64,000 bases of DNA from CAYXVF01 sp964468125 (GTDB lineage: Bacteria > Myxococcota > XYA12-FULL-58-9 > CAYXVF01), in contig CAYXVF010000014.1 in NCBI GenBank assembly GCA_964468125.1, forward strand, positions 16,037 to 80,036, given 5' to 3'. The translations under genes were made by a program, and so were the position numbers. The notes beneath the pieces were generated by a model, which saw nothing but the letters and a program-made list of their open reading frames with translations, was not told where the DNA came from and made no database searches. This document shows, piece after piece, positions 18,881 through 27,678 of the stretch; the stretch's first letter is position 1; every line of letters begins with the position of its first letter.

Positions 18881-19232
18881 CGCGTTCTTTTTCTCGGGGG
18901 AGAGAGTTCAACACACGAATTTTGGTGCGAACATGCTCCCTCGGGAAGTTTTTCGCACGGTTAAGGGTTCTGGATCGAGAGGCGCGGTCACTCCCGGACC
19001 CGCGTCCTCGAATCGCCTCGATTCGGCCCCCCCGGCCGGTCGAAGCGAAAGGGCCAAGGAGACCTGGTTGCATTCAGGACACTTGGCTCTAGCTTAGCTC
19101 TGACGCCATCCCCCTTAGGCGTCACTCCCTTGGCGGTAGGTGTCGATCCCCCTCGGCGCCTACCGCCTCGCTCGTCCCGGACACTGCTTCTAGCCTTCGC
19201 CTACGGCACCCCGAACGACACGAAAAGCGCTT
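18881..19232 (-). promoter_or_regulatory. 352-nt gltH-gltI spacer with twin hairpins
   Basis: This gap holds no plausible gene. Read on the minus strand (the glt transcript), two perfect stem-loops lie close together: TGACGCC/GGCGTCA (19124-19118 with 19107-19101) and GGCGGTAGG/CCTACCGCC (19167-19159 with 19140-19132). Both loops expose the same octamer AGGGGGAT. A symmetric AAAAGCGCTTTT (19223-19234) overlaps the gltH stop. I could not identify a convincing promoter for gltI here. The hairpins may be processing or post-transcriptional control sites that set gltI translation apart from the upstream genes. Confidence 0.5.
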
Positions 19233-19964
19233 TTAAAACGTATACTTGAGACGCGGAGTGAGGGCCACGAAAACCCGCGCGGGTGAGAACGGGGCGAGCG
19301 CGCTCAGGTCGATGCCGACGGAGAAATGGCGCACGTGGACGAAGTATTCGAGGCCGACCCCAGCAAGAACCCCCGCGCCGCTCTCGGCGTCGTCGACCCC
19401 GTTGTCAGCCTGTATGAAGGTGGCGGCGCCAGCGACGTTGAAGTTCAAACGCCGATCGAGCTCGAAGCTCAGGCGCGCCCCCAAGCCGCCATAGAGGAGG
19501 CCGAGGTCCCGAACGCGGTCCGTACGGCGTCCGCTGATGAAGGTCGCGCCGGTGACGAGCTCGAGGGAGAGGGACTCGGTGACGTCATAGCCCAAGTGAA
19601 AGCCGAACTGTGACCCCCCGCCGAGCTGCTCGCTCTCCCCCTCGAGCAACGGAAAGACCGGATCCTCAGGGATATCTGCGGAGACGACCCCGTAGCCACC
19701 GCCCACCCGTGCCTCGAGGTAGAGCCCCCGGACGATCGACTGCAGCGCGGCTGGACTGTCCGCCTGGTCGCTCACCGCTCCCCCGGAGTCGGCCTCCGGC
19801 GGGGCGGCGATCTCTGCGGGCGCGTCTGGCTCGGCGAGCTCTTCTCCCTCGTCGACGGGAGAAGCCACCACTTCTTCAGGCTCCCCGACGTCCTGCGCGA
19901 AAGCGAATGAAGGAGTCGCCAGAACGGCGACCGCCGAGACGATCCATGAACCTGGGTGACGCAT
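19233..19964 (-). CDS. gltH: GltH-like outer-membrane beta-barrel
   Basis: Exported protein of 243 aa: signal peptide ending AFAQ, an acidic Pro/Glu/Asp linker (about residues 24-65), then a small beta-barrel with short amphipathic strands (LYLEARVGGGYGV, FGFHLGYDV, LSFELDRRLNFNVAG) and a C-terminal strand ending in Phe (LTPRLKYTF), the classic outer-membrane insertion signal. GltH of M. xanthus is an outer-membrane barrel of the gliding complex; identity here rests on barrel type and position between gltG and gltI. An in-frame TTG two codons upstream (19970) is an alternative start. It begins 31 nt after gltG. Confidence 0.8.
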   Translation of the reverse strand: MRHPGSWIVSAVAVLATPSFAFAQDVGEPEEVVASPVDEGEELAEPDAPAEIAAPPEADSGGAVSDQADSPAALQSIVRGLYLEARVGGGYGVVSADIPEDPVFPLLEGESEQLGGGSQFGFHLGYDVTESLSLELVTGATFISGRRTDRVRDLGLLYGGLGARLSFELDRRLNFNVAGAATFIQADNGVDDAESGAGVLAGVGLEYFVHVRHFSVGIDLSALAPFSPARVFVALTPRLKYTF

Positions 19965-19995
19965 AGGCAACTTTCGCGGCCGGGTCTTCTGACCC

Positions 19996-21987
19996 TCAGT
20001 TCGACTTGAACACGAACGGATAGTTCACTTCGACGATACCACCACCGGCGGGCGCGGGGAACTTCCAGCCCATGATCTTCGACCGAAGGCAGTTCCCGAC
20101 AGCGGGGGTCTGCATCGAGTCGGTCGTCACCTGCGCTCGGGCCACAGACCCGGTGGCAGAGATCACCCACTTCATCTGAACCTTGCCCGCCAGGTCCTGG
20201 TTGCGCTGCAGCTCTTTCTCGTAGCAGAAGCGGATCTGGTTACGGTTCTGGTCGATGACCTTCTTGATGACCTCTTTCGGGAGTGACCCCATCACGATCG
20301 GGGTCGCGAACCCGATCATGCCTCGCTCTTGGCGCTTGCCGAGCTTGCCAACATTCGACCCGTAGCGCAGACCACCCCCGCCCAGGCGACCCGATGTTCC
20401 AATCCCTGCGACGCCGCGGCTCGTTCCTATTCCACCGCCGGTCATCACACCGCCGCGAATCCCGAGACCCTGCAGCGCGCCCTTCGCACCGCTACCGGTC
20501 GTCCCGATCACGTTGGACATGGTGCCCGACAGCGAACCGCCGCCGGCCCCGCCGAGCAGTGACCCGCCTCCGCCGCTTCCGGAGAAGAGCTTGGAGAACT
20601 GCTGATTCACCTCGGCGCGCTGCTGAACTTTCGTAGGTTGTTGCGGCGCGTTCTTGTCCACCTTCGTCGGCTTCACCTTGAGGTCAGGCTTCTCCTCCGG
20701 CGGCTTCGGCTTCTTCTCCTCGATTTTCTTCTCGAGCTTCTTCAAGAGGTCGCTCTTGTCGTCATCAGGCTCGGTCAACATGAGCTCGACGAATCGTCCC
20801 CGGTCCTCGAAGAGATCCTCGCGCAACGCATCCGTGTCGTAGGGGTAGACCATGAAGGTCACCACCGAGGCGGTCACGAAGAAGATCGCGAGCATCAACA
20901 TGTTGAGGTACTGGAGGTCGAGGTTCTTGAAGAACTCGTTCGGTATCGGTTTTGGCGGAGCGACAAAGCGCAGCGCAAACGTCGCGCCTCCCCAGTGAAT
21001 GAGTGCACGGCTGTCGACCGGGAGGGCGATTCGATAGCTTCCGTCGAGGTCGTCGTCCTTCTTCACCGAGGATGAGCCACGAAGCTCCTTAAGGAGGTGC
21101 ACCTGACCGCCGATCTCGACCTCGCCGTCCATTCCCGAGGCGAAGGTGAGAACGTATTCGCCGTCGAGATAACGCACGAGCGGGAAGCGCTCGATCGGCA
21201 AGCCCTCGCTCGAGATGAAGAAATTCGTGCCCTTCGACTCACCGATGGTGATGAGCTTTGGCTTCTCGAAGTGATCGATCGACAGCAGGATCTGTCCCCA
21301 GTACACGCGCATTTCGAGCGCACGCGAGTCCGGACCGATCGCTTCTTCCGGGGGCAGGCTCGGATGCGGGCGACTCTCGACAGCCGCGGAGCGCAGTCTC
21401 GCTTGGGTGATCCGCTCGATCGGGGCGAATTGGGGCCCGTCAAAGCGCGGCAGCGGAGCGGTCGCCGGTTGCGCGGCCGGCGCTGCAGGAGCCGCTTGAG
21501 CAGGAGCGACGGCCTGGACCGCCTGCGGCGCGGTCTGGGCCACCGGCGCTGCGGCCTGGGGCGACGCGACATTTTGCGGCGCGAAAGCCGCCGCTTGCAC
21601 GGCCGGCGCTCCTGCCGGAGGAGCAAACCCCTGGCTTTGCGGTGCTGCGGCCTGGGGCGCGGAAGCGGCGGCCGCTGCTCCGTTCCCGAGATGGATAACG
21701 AGTTGCGTGTCGCCGATGAGAACCTGGTCCCCGTGCTTCAAAGGGACCTTGTGGACCTTGGCGCCGTTGACGAGAGTCCCGGCGCTCGAGCCCATGTCGA
21801 TCAGAGAAACCGCTCCACTGGAGAAATCGATCACCGCGTGGATCTTCGCAGCCTTCGGGTCCTCGAGCTTGAGCTGAGCGGAGCTCAACCGGCCGATCTT
21901 TATGGTCCGGTGAGTGTCGCTGTTGAATTCATGCGCTCCCGCCGGCTGACCGCCCGAGAACACTTGCACGTTGACCGATGTACCCAT
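19996..21987 (-). CDS. gltG: GltG (PglI)-like protein: degenerate FHA, TM, TonB-like end
   Basis: Inner-membrane protein (663 aa). An FHA fold occupies residues 1-100 (KIGRLSSAQLKLED ... GSSAGTLVNG), followed by an Ala/Pro/Gln linker (about 100-190), a second soluble beta-rich region, one transmembrane helix near 365-385 (LNMLMLAIFFVTASVVTF), a charged Lys/Glu/Pro periplasmic stalk, a Gly/Ser-rich stretch, and a C-terminal AgmX/PglI TonB-like domain (about 575-663, GKVQMKWVISATGSV). This architecture is that of GltG/PglI. Residues that normally bind phosphothreonine in FHA domains are replaced (see findings). The start ATG has a good TGAGGAG ribosome-binding site and lies 25 nt after gltF. 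It pairs with GltJ as one of two TonB-like proteins of the complex. Confidence 0.92.
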   Translation of the reverse strand: MGTSVNVQVFSGGQPAGAHEFNSDTHRTIKIGRLSSAQLKLEDPKAAKIHAVIDFSSGAVSLIDMGSSAGTLVNGAKVHKVPLKHGDQVLIGDTQLVIHLGNGAAAAASAPQAAAPQSQGFAPPAGAPAVQAAAFAPQNVASPQAAAPVAQTAPQAVQAVAPAQAAPAAPAAQPATAPLPRFDGPQFAPIERITQARLRSAAVESRPHPSLPPEEAIGPDSRALEMRVYWGQILLSIDHFEKPKLITIGESKGTNFFISSEGLPIERFPLVRYLDGEYVLTFASGMDGEVEIGGQVHLLKELRGSSSVKKDDDLDGSYRIALPVDSRALIHWGGATFALRFVAPPKPIPNEFFKNLDLQYLNMLMLAIFFVTASVVTFMVYPYDTDALREDLFEDRGRFVELMLTEPDDDKSDLLKKLEKKIEEKKPKPPEEKPDLKVKPTKVDKNAPQQPTKVQQRAEVNQQFSKLFSGSGGGGSLLGGAGGGSLSGTMSNVIGTTGSGAKGALQGLGIRGGVMTGGGIGTSRGVAGIGTSGRLGGGGLRYGSNVGKLGKRQERGMIGFATPIVMGSLPKEVIKKVIDQNRNQIRFCYEKELQRNQDLAGKVQMKWVISATGSVARAQVTTDSMQTPAVGNCLRSKIMGWKFPAPAGGGIVEVNYPFVFKSN

Positions 21988-22012
21988 CGTCTCCTCAGCT
22001 CGACTCGATCGT

Positions 22013-22279
22013 CTAGAGAACGCGTACCGACCGCAGGATTTCCTGACGGAAGTTTTCTCGGACTTTGATCAGGCTGCGATGCCGCTGCCGCTTCCGCGCA
22101 TCAATGTATTGACCGTCCGGCTTGCTCAGGTCGCCCTCGATGGTGTCGTCTCCGAAGTCAACCACCGTGTGTTTGCGGTAAACAACCTCGCTCTCTTGAG
22201 CCATGACCGCCGAGGGCGCAAGGACGGCGAACCCCGCCGCAACCGCTAGAATCCACTTGAGTTCATCCATCGTCGTCAC
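22013..22279 (-). CDS. gltF: GltF-like small exported protein
   Basis: Short protein of 88 aa with a signal peptide (hydrophobic run ILAVAAGFAVLAPS, cleavage after MAQ) and a compact mature part with VVDFGDDTIEGDLSKPDG and an Arg/Lys-rich end predicted helical. It would be periplasmic. The start is taken at GTG 22279, 9 nt after GAGG; ATG 22270 is the alternative and gives the same mature protein. Its place between gltE and gltG is where gltF lies in M. xanthus, and it is small and exported like GltF. The assignment is by position and general type, not by a recognised domain. Confidence 0.65.
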   Translation of the reverse strand: MTTMDELKWILAVAAGFAVLAPSAVMAQESEVVYRKHTVVDFGDDTIEGDLSKPDGQYIDARKRQRHRSLIKVRENFRQEILRSVRVL

Positions 22280-22436
22280 TCGCTCGTACCTCGATGCCAT
22301 TCAACGGCACCGTGCTCGGCTCCGTCCCCACTCAATGCCCGAATCGGAATCACAACGAGACCCGGTGGCCACGCGGGTCGCTTTTGCCGATTTGGGTGCG
22401 TGGTGGCAGACGCAAACCCCTCGAATAGCTTGCCAG

Positions 22437-22466
22437 ATTATAGCCCAGATAGCGAGAATAGCCCAA
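22437..22466 (-). promoter_or_regulatory. putative internal promoter before gltF
   Basis: In the 228-nt gap after gltE the minus strand has a perfect TATAAT (22442-22437), with TTGGGC 18 nt upstream (22466-22461). The word GGGCTAT is repeated across both elements. A perfect -10 in otherwise GC-rich DNA, in the only long gap of the first half of the cluster, supports a promoter for gltFGH and perhaps gltIJ. Just upstream, towards gltE, lies a homopolymer of nine G. The -35 match is only moderate. Confidence 0.5.
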
Positions 22467-22507
22467 TGTGGGCCTCCCCCCCCCACCGTCACCTTGCGAC
22501 GCGGCGG

Positions 22508-24106
22508 TCACTGAGCGGTCGCTGAGGGCTCCGCGCCCTGGCTCGCCTGAATCTCCTGCAGCTGCTGCTGGATCAGGAGCAACTCCGGGTTCTCCGAATC
22601 GCAGCTCAAGCCCTCTTTCGTATTGGCAACCGCGTCGTCGATCCGGCCGAGCTGATAGAGGATCTGGGTCCACATCACTCGCATAGGAGCACAGGCCTCC
22701 TTTTTGGCCCCGTCGTTGCTGGGCAGAATCCCAAAGGCACAGGAGACCCGCGATTCGCCGTCTGGGACGTTGCCCTCCTGCACGAGCTGTTGCGCCTCGA
22801 CCATGAGCTGCCAGGCGGACTCGATCCGCTCCTGATCGTTCCCGATCGCTTCGGCTTTGGGTGCCTTTCCGTTCCCGATCGCCGTGCACGCGGCAGCGAG
22901 AGCGGCTGCCCGCTGCTCTTCTCGACGCCGGCGCTCCGCGAGCGCCGCCGCATCGTTCTTTTCTTTCTGCATTCGCTCGAGGAGTGGGTCGAGATCGGCC
23001 GAGAGGCCGGGCTCGTTCGCCCCTTTGAGCTCCTGCAGCGTCGCGATCGCCTGGTCGTATTGAGCGGTGCGGGCGTAAAGGTTGGCCAAGTTCCACTGAA
23101 GGCTCACGTCGCCGGGGCTCGTCTGAAGCAGCTCCTGGTAGAGCTTCTCCGCCTGGTCGTAGCGGCCCATGCCCGTGTAGCTGACGGCGAGCGAGGCCTT
23201 CACCGACGCATTGCTCGGATCGGCCTTCAAAATCGCCTCGAACTGCTGCGCAGCGTTGCCGAAATCCCGATATTCGAGCGCAATGTTCGCGAGCTCCGCG
23301 CGGGCCTTGAGCCCCCCGGGGTCGAGCGCGATCACCTCTTTGAGCTGGGAAACGCCGCCCACGAGGTCGCCACGGGCAAAGAAGACCTCGGCGAGGGTGT
23401 ACTGCAGCTCCACGTCCTTGGGGGCGATCTTGAGACCTCGCCCGACCACCAGCTCCGCCATCGGCAGGTTTTTGCGCTCGTAGAAGGCCCGAGCGAGCAC
23501 CCGGAATGCCTCCGCTGAGGTCGCATCGCGTTGGAGCACTTCGCGGCACAGCTTGATCGCCTCCTTGTATTCCCGTTGCTCCAAAGCCATACGCGCGAGC
23601 GCGAGTCGAGAGGTCAGGTTTCTAGGGTCTGCCTGCACGTTCGTGCGGTAGAGCCCTTCCGCCCGACTCGCCTCACCCTGCTCCAGGTACATGCGCGCGA
23701 CCTCCTCTGCGGCAGGGGCGAAGGTCGGATCTTCTTCATGGAGCCCCTGGTAGACCTGGCGTGCTCCAGGCAGATCTCCTTCGAGCTCCCGGATCTTTGC
23801 GAGCCCAAAACGAGCCTCTCTGTGCGCCGGATCGAGCGCCACAATCTCCTGAAGCTTGCCCTTGAGCCATTGGGCGTCGGCTTTCTTGCCCTGCTCGAGT
23901 CCGTCAACCGCGTAGCTCAGCTCGTCATACGCCGCCGCGGCCTTCTCCTGCCCGGAAGGCTCGGCCGGCGCGGGTGCGGTCCCCACGCTCCCGGAGGAGC
24001 CCGTACCGGCTTTCGGAGCTTCACCCTGAGACGCCCCCCCACCGCAGGCCGAAAGGGCGAGAGCTGCGAGCGCGCTGATGTGGACCCTTCTCATCATTTC
24101 CCTCAT
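22508..24106 (-). CDS. gltE: GltE (AglT)-like TPR lipoprotein
   Basis: Lipoprotein of 532 aa. The leader has an Arg pair, a hydrophobic core (ISALAALAL) and lipobox LSAC followed by GGG. The mature protein begins with a flexible Gly/Ser/Pro segment and then carries about ten TPR units (AALQ... Y..AI..CREVLQRDATSAEAFRVLARAF pattern), with a short Gln-rich C terminus. This matches AglT/GltE, the TPR lipoprotein of the gliding complex. The frame opens with an ATGA overlap on the gltD stop; two further ATG codons (24097, 24094) lie close behind, and AGGGAA before them could favour the inner start. Export and lipidation predict attachment to the outer membrane, since the residue after Cys is Gly and not Asp. 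Confidence 0.88.
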   Translation of the reverse strand: MREMMRRVHISALAALALSACGGGASQGEAPKAGTGSSGSVGTAPAPAEPSGQEKAAAAYDELSYAVDGLEQGKKADAQWLKGKLQEIVALDPAHREARFGLAKIRELEGDLPGARQVYQGLHEEDPTFAPAAEEVARMYLEQGEASRAEGLYRTNVQADPRNLTSRLALARMALEQREYKEAIKLCREVLQRDATSAEAFRVLARAFYERKNLPMAELVVGRGLKIAPKDVELQYTLAEVFFARGDLVGGVSQLKEVIALDPGGLKARAELANIALEYRDFGNAAQQFEAILKADPSNASVKASLAVSYTGMGRYDQAEKLYQELLQTSPGDVSLQWNLANLYARTAQYDQAIATLQELKGANEPGLSADLDPLLERMQKEKNDAAALAERRRREEQRAAALAAACTAIGNGKAPKAEAIGNDQERIESAWQLMVEAQQLVQEGNVPDGESRVSCAFGILPSNDGAKKEACAPMRVMWTQILYQLGRIDDAVANTKEGLSCDSENPELLLIQQQLQEIQASQGAEPSATAQ

Positions 24107-27100
24107 CGGCTCGCAGTAGTCGGGGTCGCTTCTTTCGCAGGCTTCGCGGCGGGCTCAGCCCCCGGGATCACCCCGCCACTGGTGGTCGCTTCCACTTGCT
24201 TGTATCCGTCACCGTCCTTGATCACCACCCCAGATGGCACGACTTGCAACGGCACATCGTATTTCACTTTGGACAGGCGTTCATTGAGTGGCTGGTATTG
24301 CTCTGGTGCTAGCTTCTGGAGGCGTTTCAGGGCCCGTACGGACCACTCACTGTAAACGCCGAGATCGTTGGAGCGGCTCATGCACAGCTCGTAGGCGTTG
24401 ATGGCTTCAGAGAGCGCAGGTTGGGCTTCCTCTTTGAGCTTCTGCCGTAGGAACTCAGTCTGGTCAGCAGTCAGCTCGACCCCCTGTACTTTGTTTGGGA
24501 TGCGAACTTCGAGGAGTTTCTCCGCCGCATCTTCCGAGAGCTCGCCGATCCGGAAGAGCGCCGCGAGGCCCCATTTCGCAACGCCCGTCGCAACGACCTC
24601 TTCGTATTGCGATCGGAGCGCATCACGCTGTTTCACCTTCGCCGCCACCGAGGCCTGAAACTTCTGCGTGCCCCGGTCGGTTGGGTTGAGCTCCGCGATC
24701 GTCACCTTCTTATACTTCTTGACGGGTCCTTCGAGGTCCCGGAACTTGAGCTCCGCGACCGCCGAAGCGCAGCGAGGCAGATTCTCCAGCCCGTGGCGCG
24801 CCTTCCACTTCGGCCAGTTCTTCATCAAGTAGTCGAACTGGTCCGCGTACCCCTTCTGGTACTTCGTCTTGTCGAGCATGATCTCCCCGCGGCGAAACTG
24901 CGCTTCGCAGAGGAGATCGGGCGCCGCGCTGACGTAAGCGCGGTTCTTGACGAAGTCGAAATAGCAGTCGTGAGCATCAGTCCACGCCTTGGTGACCGCG
25001 CGGTCCTCGTCCCTTCCGCGACGCTTTCCATACTTGACCTCGAGCGCGCGTGCCTGCTTTTCCTGTGATTCGCACATGAGATACGCCACCGTATGGGCCT
25101 CGTCAGTCGAATAGGTCTGGATGTAGTTGCGACGATCCTCCCGTGACTTCTCGAACTCGCCGAGCGTGTCGCGGTAGAGACCCGCGTTGAACAGCGCGTC
25201 CTTGCTGCGCTCGTCCTTCGGATAGCGGTCGACGAAGACCTCGTAGTAGCGAGCGGCGTTGCGGAAATCGACAACGCGCTCGTAGCTCTGCGCGATGTTG
25301 TAGAGGGTCTCGGGCACGAGGTCCGAGTCCGGGTAATACTTCACGAGATACTCGCGCATCCCATTTGCCGCGTTGAGGCGCCCCGCGAGGTCGTAATTGA
25401 CCGCCGCGTTGTAGAGCGCGTCGTCGGCGAGATTGGACTTTTTGAACTTCTTCTCGAACTGCTCGTAAGCCTTTGCGGCGAGCACGTACTTCTTTTTGTC
25501 TTCGTACTCTTGTTTCACGAGGCTGAAGGTCGACTTCTCCTGAATCTCGGAGAATTTCTTCCGGTCCTCCTCACCACAGGCGAGCTCGTTGTTCGCGAGG
25601 TACTCGCCCGTCGCTTTTACCATCGCGCGGTAGTTCTTCTGGCCGTTGTAGATGTCGAGGGCGAGGTTCGCGGAGTAGCAGGCGACCTCGTGATCCGGGT
25701 TGAACTTGACGATTCGGTTGAACGCCGGCGCCGCTTTGTCGAAGTGGTTATACGTGTAATAGATGCGCGCCATCTTGTAGCCAATGCCAACGATGTCATC
25801 GACGCTCGCTTCCACGTATTTCTTGTACCGCTTCTGATTGACGTAATCCGTGTAGCGACGGCAGGAGTCGATCAATCGCCGTTTGACCTCTGGAATAGGC
25901 TTGGGCTCAGTGCCACTGATTTCCGGAGGGTTCAGTCGGTCCATGTCGCTCACGAGCTCGTCCCAGCTGCGCACCGCTTCCTCGGCCGCCGTGAGCACGA
26001 CCTTTATCTGCCGCTCGTTCTTCGGCTCCGGCACCATGGCCACGACCATGTCGTAGTTCTCGGCCGAGTCCTTGAACTTCTCGAGCTTGTAGAGGACCTC
26101 CGCGTAGTAGAAACGCATGAAGAAGACGTAGTTGACGTCCGAGTTGGGCTTCGGCTCCGGAAAGACCGTCAGGTAGTGCTTGTAGAGGTCATGGGCGAGC
26201 TTGAAGGTGCGATCCTGAGTGGTTCCTCGCAGCTTCTTCGCGTCCTTGTGGTACTCCATCGCCAGGCGACGAAGCGTGTTCTCCGCAATTTCTTCCGCCT
26301 CGGCGAGGTCCTTGTTGACCTGCTCCATCTCGTCTTGGGGAAACTCGCCGCCTTCGACCCGCTTGCGTACCGCGTCGAAGTAGTCGGTCAGGATCTTCGC
26401 CTGGACGACCGTTGCACGCTTATCCCCGAGACGACTCGAAGCGTCTACGATGCGCCCCTGGAACACGGGAAGTCGCGGCGACTTCGGGTACTGCTTGATC
26501 AGGTCGCGATAGACGGAGATCACAGACCGGTGGTCGCCCTGATTGACGTACCAGCCACCGAGACGCTCCATCATCATCTGTAAGTCGCGTTTGCCTCCGA
26601 TCTGGAGAAACGTCTTACGAGCCTGCTTGGGATTGCCGACCTGCGCGTAGGCGCGCACGTAATCCTTGAGTCCTTCACGACGCAGGGAGATGCGCCCCTT
26701 GTCGTCCATGCGACGGGCAGGGTCATTTGAGATGGCGACGACCTCCCGGAAACGCTCGAGCGCGAGGTCCCAATCGCCGGTGTTCACGTAGCACCATCCC
26801 TGCTTGTAGACCGCAAAGCCATAAACCTGAGAGCTCGTGAACTCGGCGGCGCGCTTGTAGGCACGGAGCGCCTTGTTCGCATCGTTGGCATTGTTGAAGT
26901 AGAACTCACCGATTCCGAACCAGGCGCTGGCAACCCACTCACTGTCCGGGTAATTCTGGATGATCTCTTTGTAGTAGTTCGCGCCTTCCTCCGGCTGATC
27001 CAGCTCCACCAATGCTTTGCCGAGGTAGAAGAGGACCTTGGGAGTTTCTTCGTAGGCCGGGCATTGGTCGAGGATCTTCCGGTAGCTCGCAGTAGTAGCG

Positions 27101-27624
27101 CTCTGAAACTTCTTCATTGCCGTCTCGTACTTGGCACGAGTGCCTGCGGCGGTGTTGAAGTCGTTGGCCTTGAAGAAGTAGCGCTTCGATTTTTCCCAGT
27201 AGAGGTCCGCGAGGCGAAAACGTGCCGGCGCGAGCTCACCGCAGCGACTCTCGAACTCTAGGAGTCGCTCGACCAGCTCGATCTCCTCGTTCAGCTTGGC
27301 TTCCGCCAGGTCCTCAGCCTTGCTCTGGTCCAGCTGCTCGATGTCGAGCGTCGGGCCCTTGTCTTCGAGCGCTTCTTCCTTCAAATCCTTGGTCTCGCTG
27401 ACCTCATCGACGAACTCGATGTCTTGGCGCTCGGAGAGGCCTCTCTCTTTTTTGATCTTTCGATCCGGATCACTCTTTCCCCCGCGCCGACGCTTCTTGC
27501 GCCGTTTCGCCGCCTCGGCGCTCTCTACTGCGGGCAGGACCACGAACGAGAACGTCATCCCGCTCAGAAGAAGCCACCAGGCGAGCCCAGCGCGCCGAAG
27601 AATCAAAAAGAGTGAGTCTCTCAT
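24103..27624 (-). CDS. gltD: GltD (AgmU)-like periplasmic TPR protein
   Basis: Large exported protein of 1173 aa. Signal peptide with core WWLLLSGMTFSFVVLPAV, cleavage near AEA, followed at once by a strongly basic tract (KRRKKRRRGGK, then DRKIKKERG). The rest is TPR-like helical repeats (for example FYLGKALVELDQPEEGANYY and AWFGIGEFYFNNANDANKAL). M. xanthus AgmU/GltD is a TPR protein of about this size with a periplasmic pool. Ribosome-binding site GGAG lies 8 nt before the ATG. It follows gltC by 54 nt and overlaps gltE by 4 nt (ATGA), so GltD and GltE are probably made in step. Confidence 0.9.
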   Translation of the reverse strand: MRDSLFLILRRAGLAWWLLLSGMTFSFVVLPAVESAEAAKRRKKRRRGGKSDPDRKIKKERGLSERQDIEFVDEVSETKDLKEEALEDKGPTLDIEQLDQSKAEDLAEAKLNEEIELVERLLEFESRCGELAPARFRLADLYWEKSKRYFFKANDFNTAAGTRAKYETAMKKFQSATTASYRKILDQCPAYEETPKVLFYLGKALVELDQPEEGANYYKEIIQNYPDSEWVASAWFGIGEFYFNNANDANKALRAYKRAAEFTSSQVYGFAVYKQGWCYVNTGDWDLALERFREVVAISNDPARRMDDKGRISLRREGLKDYVRAYAQVGNPKQARKTFLQIGGKRDLQMMMERLGGWYVNQGDHRSVISVYRDLIKQYPKSPRLPVFQGRIVDASSRLGDKRATVVQAKILTDYFDAVRKRVEGGEFPQDEMEQVNKDLAEAEEIAENTLRRLAMEYHKDAKKLRGTTQDRTFKLAHDLYKHYLTVFPEPKPNSDVNYVFFMRFYYAEVLYKLEKFKDSAENYDMVVAMVPEPKNERQIKVVLTAAEEAVRSWDELVSDMDRLNPPEISGTEPKPIPEVKRRLIDSCRRYTDYVNQKRYKKYVEASVDDIVGIGYKMARIYYTYNHFDKAAPAFNRIVKFNPDHEVACYSANLALDIYNGQKNYRAMVKATGEYLANNELACGEEDRKKFSEIQEKSTFSLVKQEYEDKKKYVLAAKAYEQFEKKFKKSNLADDALYNAAVNYDLAGRLNAANGMREYLVKYYPDSDLVPETLYNIAQSYERVVDFRNAARYYEVFVDRYPKDERSKDALFNAGLYRDTLGEFEKSREDRRNYIQTYSTDEAHTVAYLMCESQEKQARALEVKYGKRRGRDEDRAVTKAWTDAHDCYFDFVKNRAYVSAAPDLLCEAQFRRGEIMLDKTKYQKGYADQFDYLMKNWPKWKARHGLENLPRCASAVAELKFRDLEGPVKKYKKVTIAELNPTDRGTQKFQASVAAKVKQRDALRSQYEEVVATGVAKWGLAALFRIGELSEDAAEKLLEVRIPNKVQGVELTADQTEFLRQKLKEEAQPALSEAINAYELCMSRSNDLGVYSEWSVRALKRLQKLAPEQYQPLNERLSKVKYDVPLQVVPSGVVIKDGDGYKQVEATTSGGVIPGAEPAAKPAKEATPTTASR

Positions 27625-27678
27625 CGTCAGTCTCCAATCGGAGATTGTGGTTCCAAACTGACGAGCTCACCCACCCAG

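Noticed and set aside
19223..19234. AAAAGCGCTTTT as terminator after gltH
   Set aside because: It has no room for a loop with a stable stem and no following T-run beyond the palindrome; too weak to call.
25510..26583. 357-aa plus-strand frame opposite gltD
   Set aside because: Shadow of the TPR coding sequence; no signal, motif or promoter.
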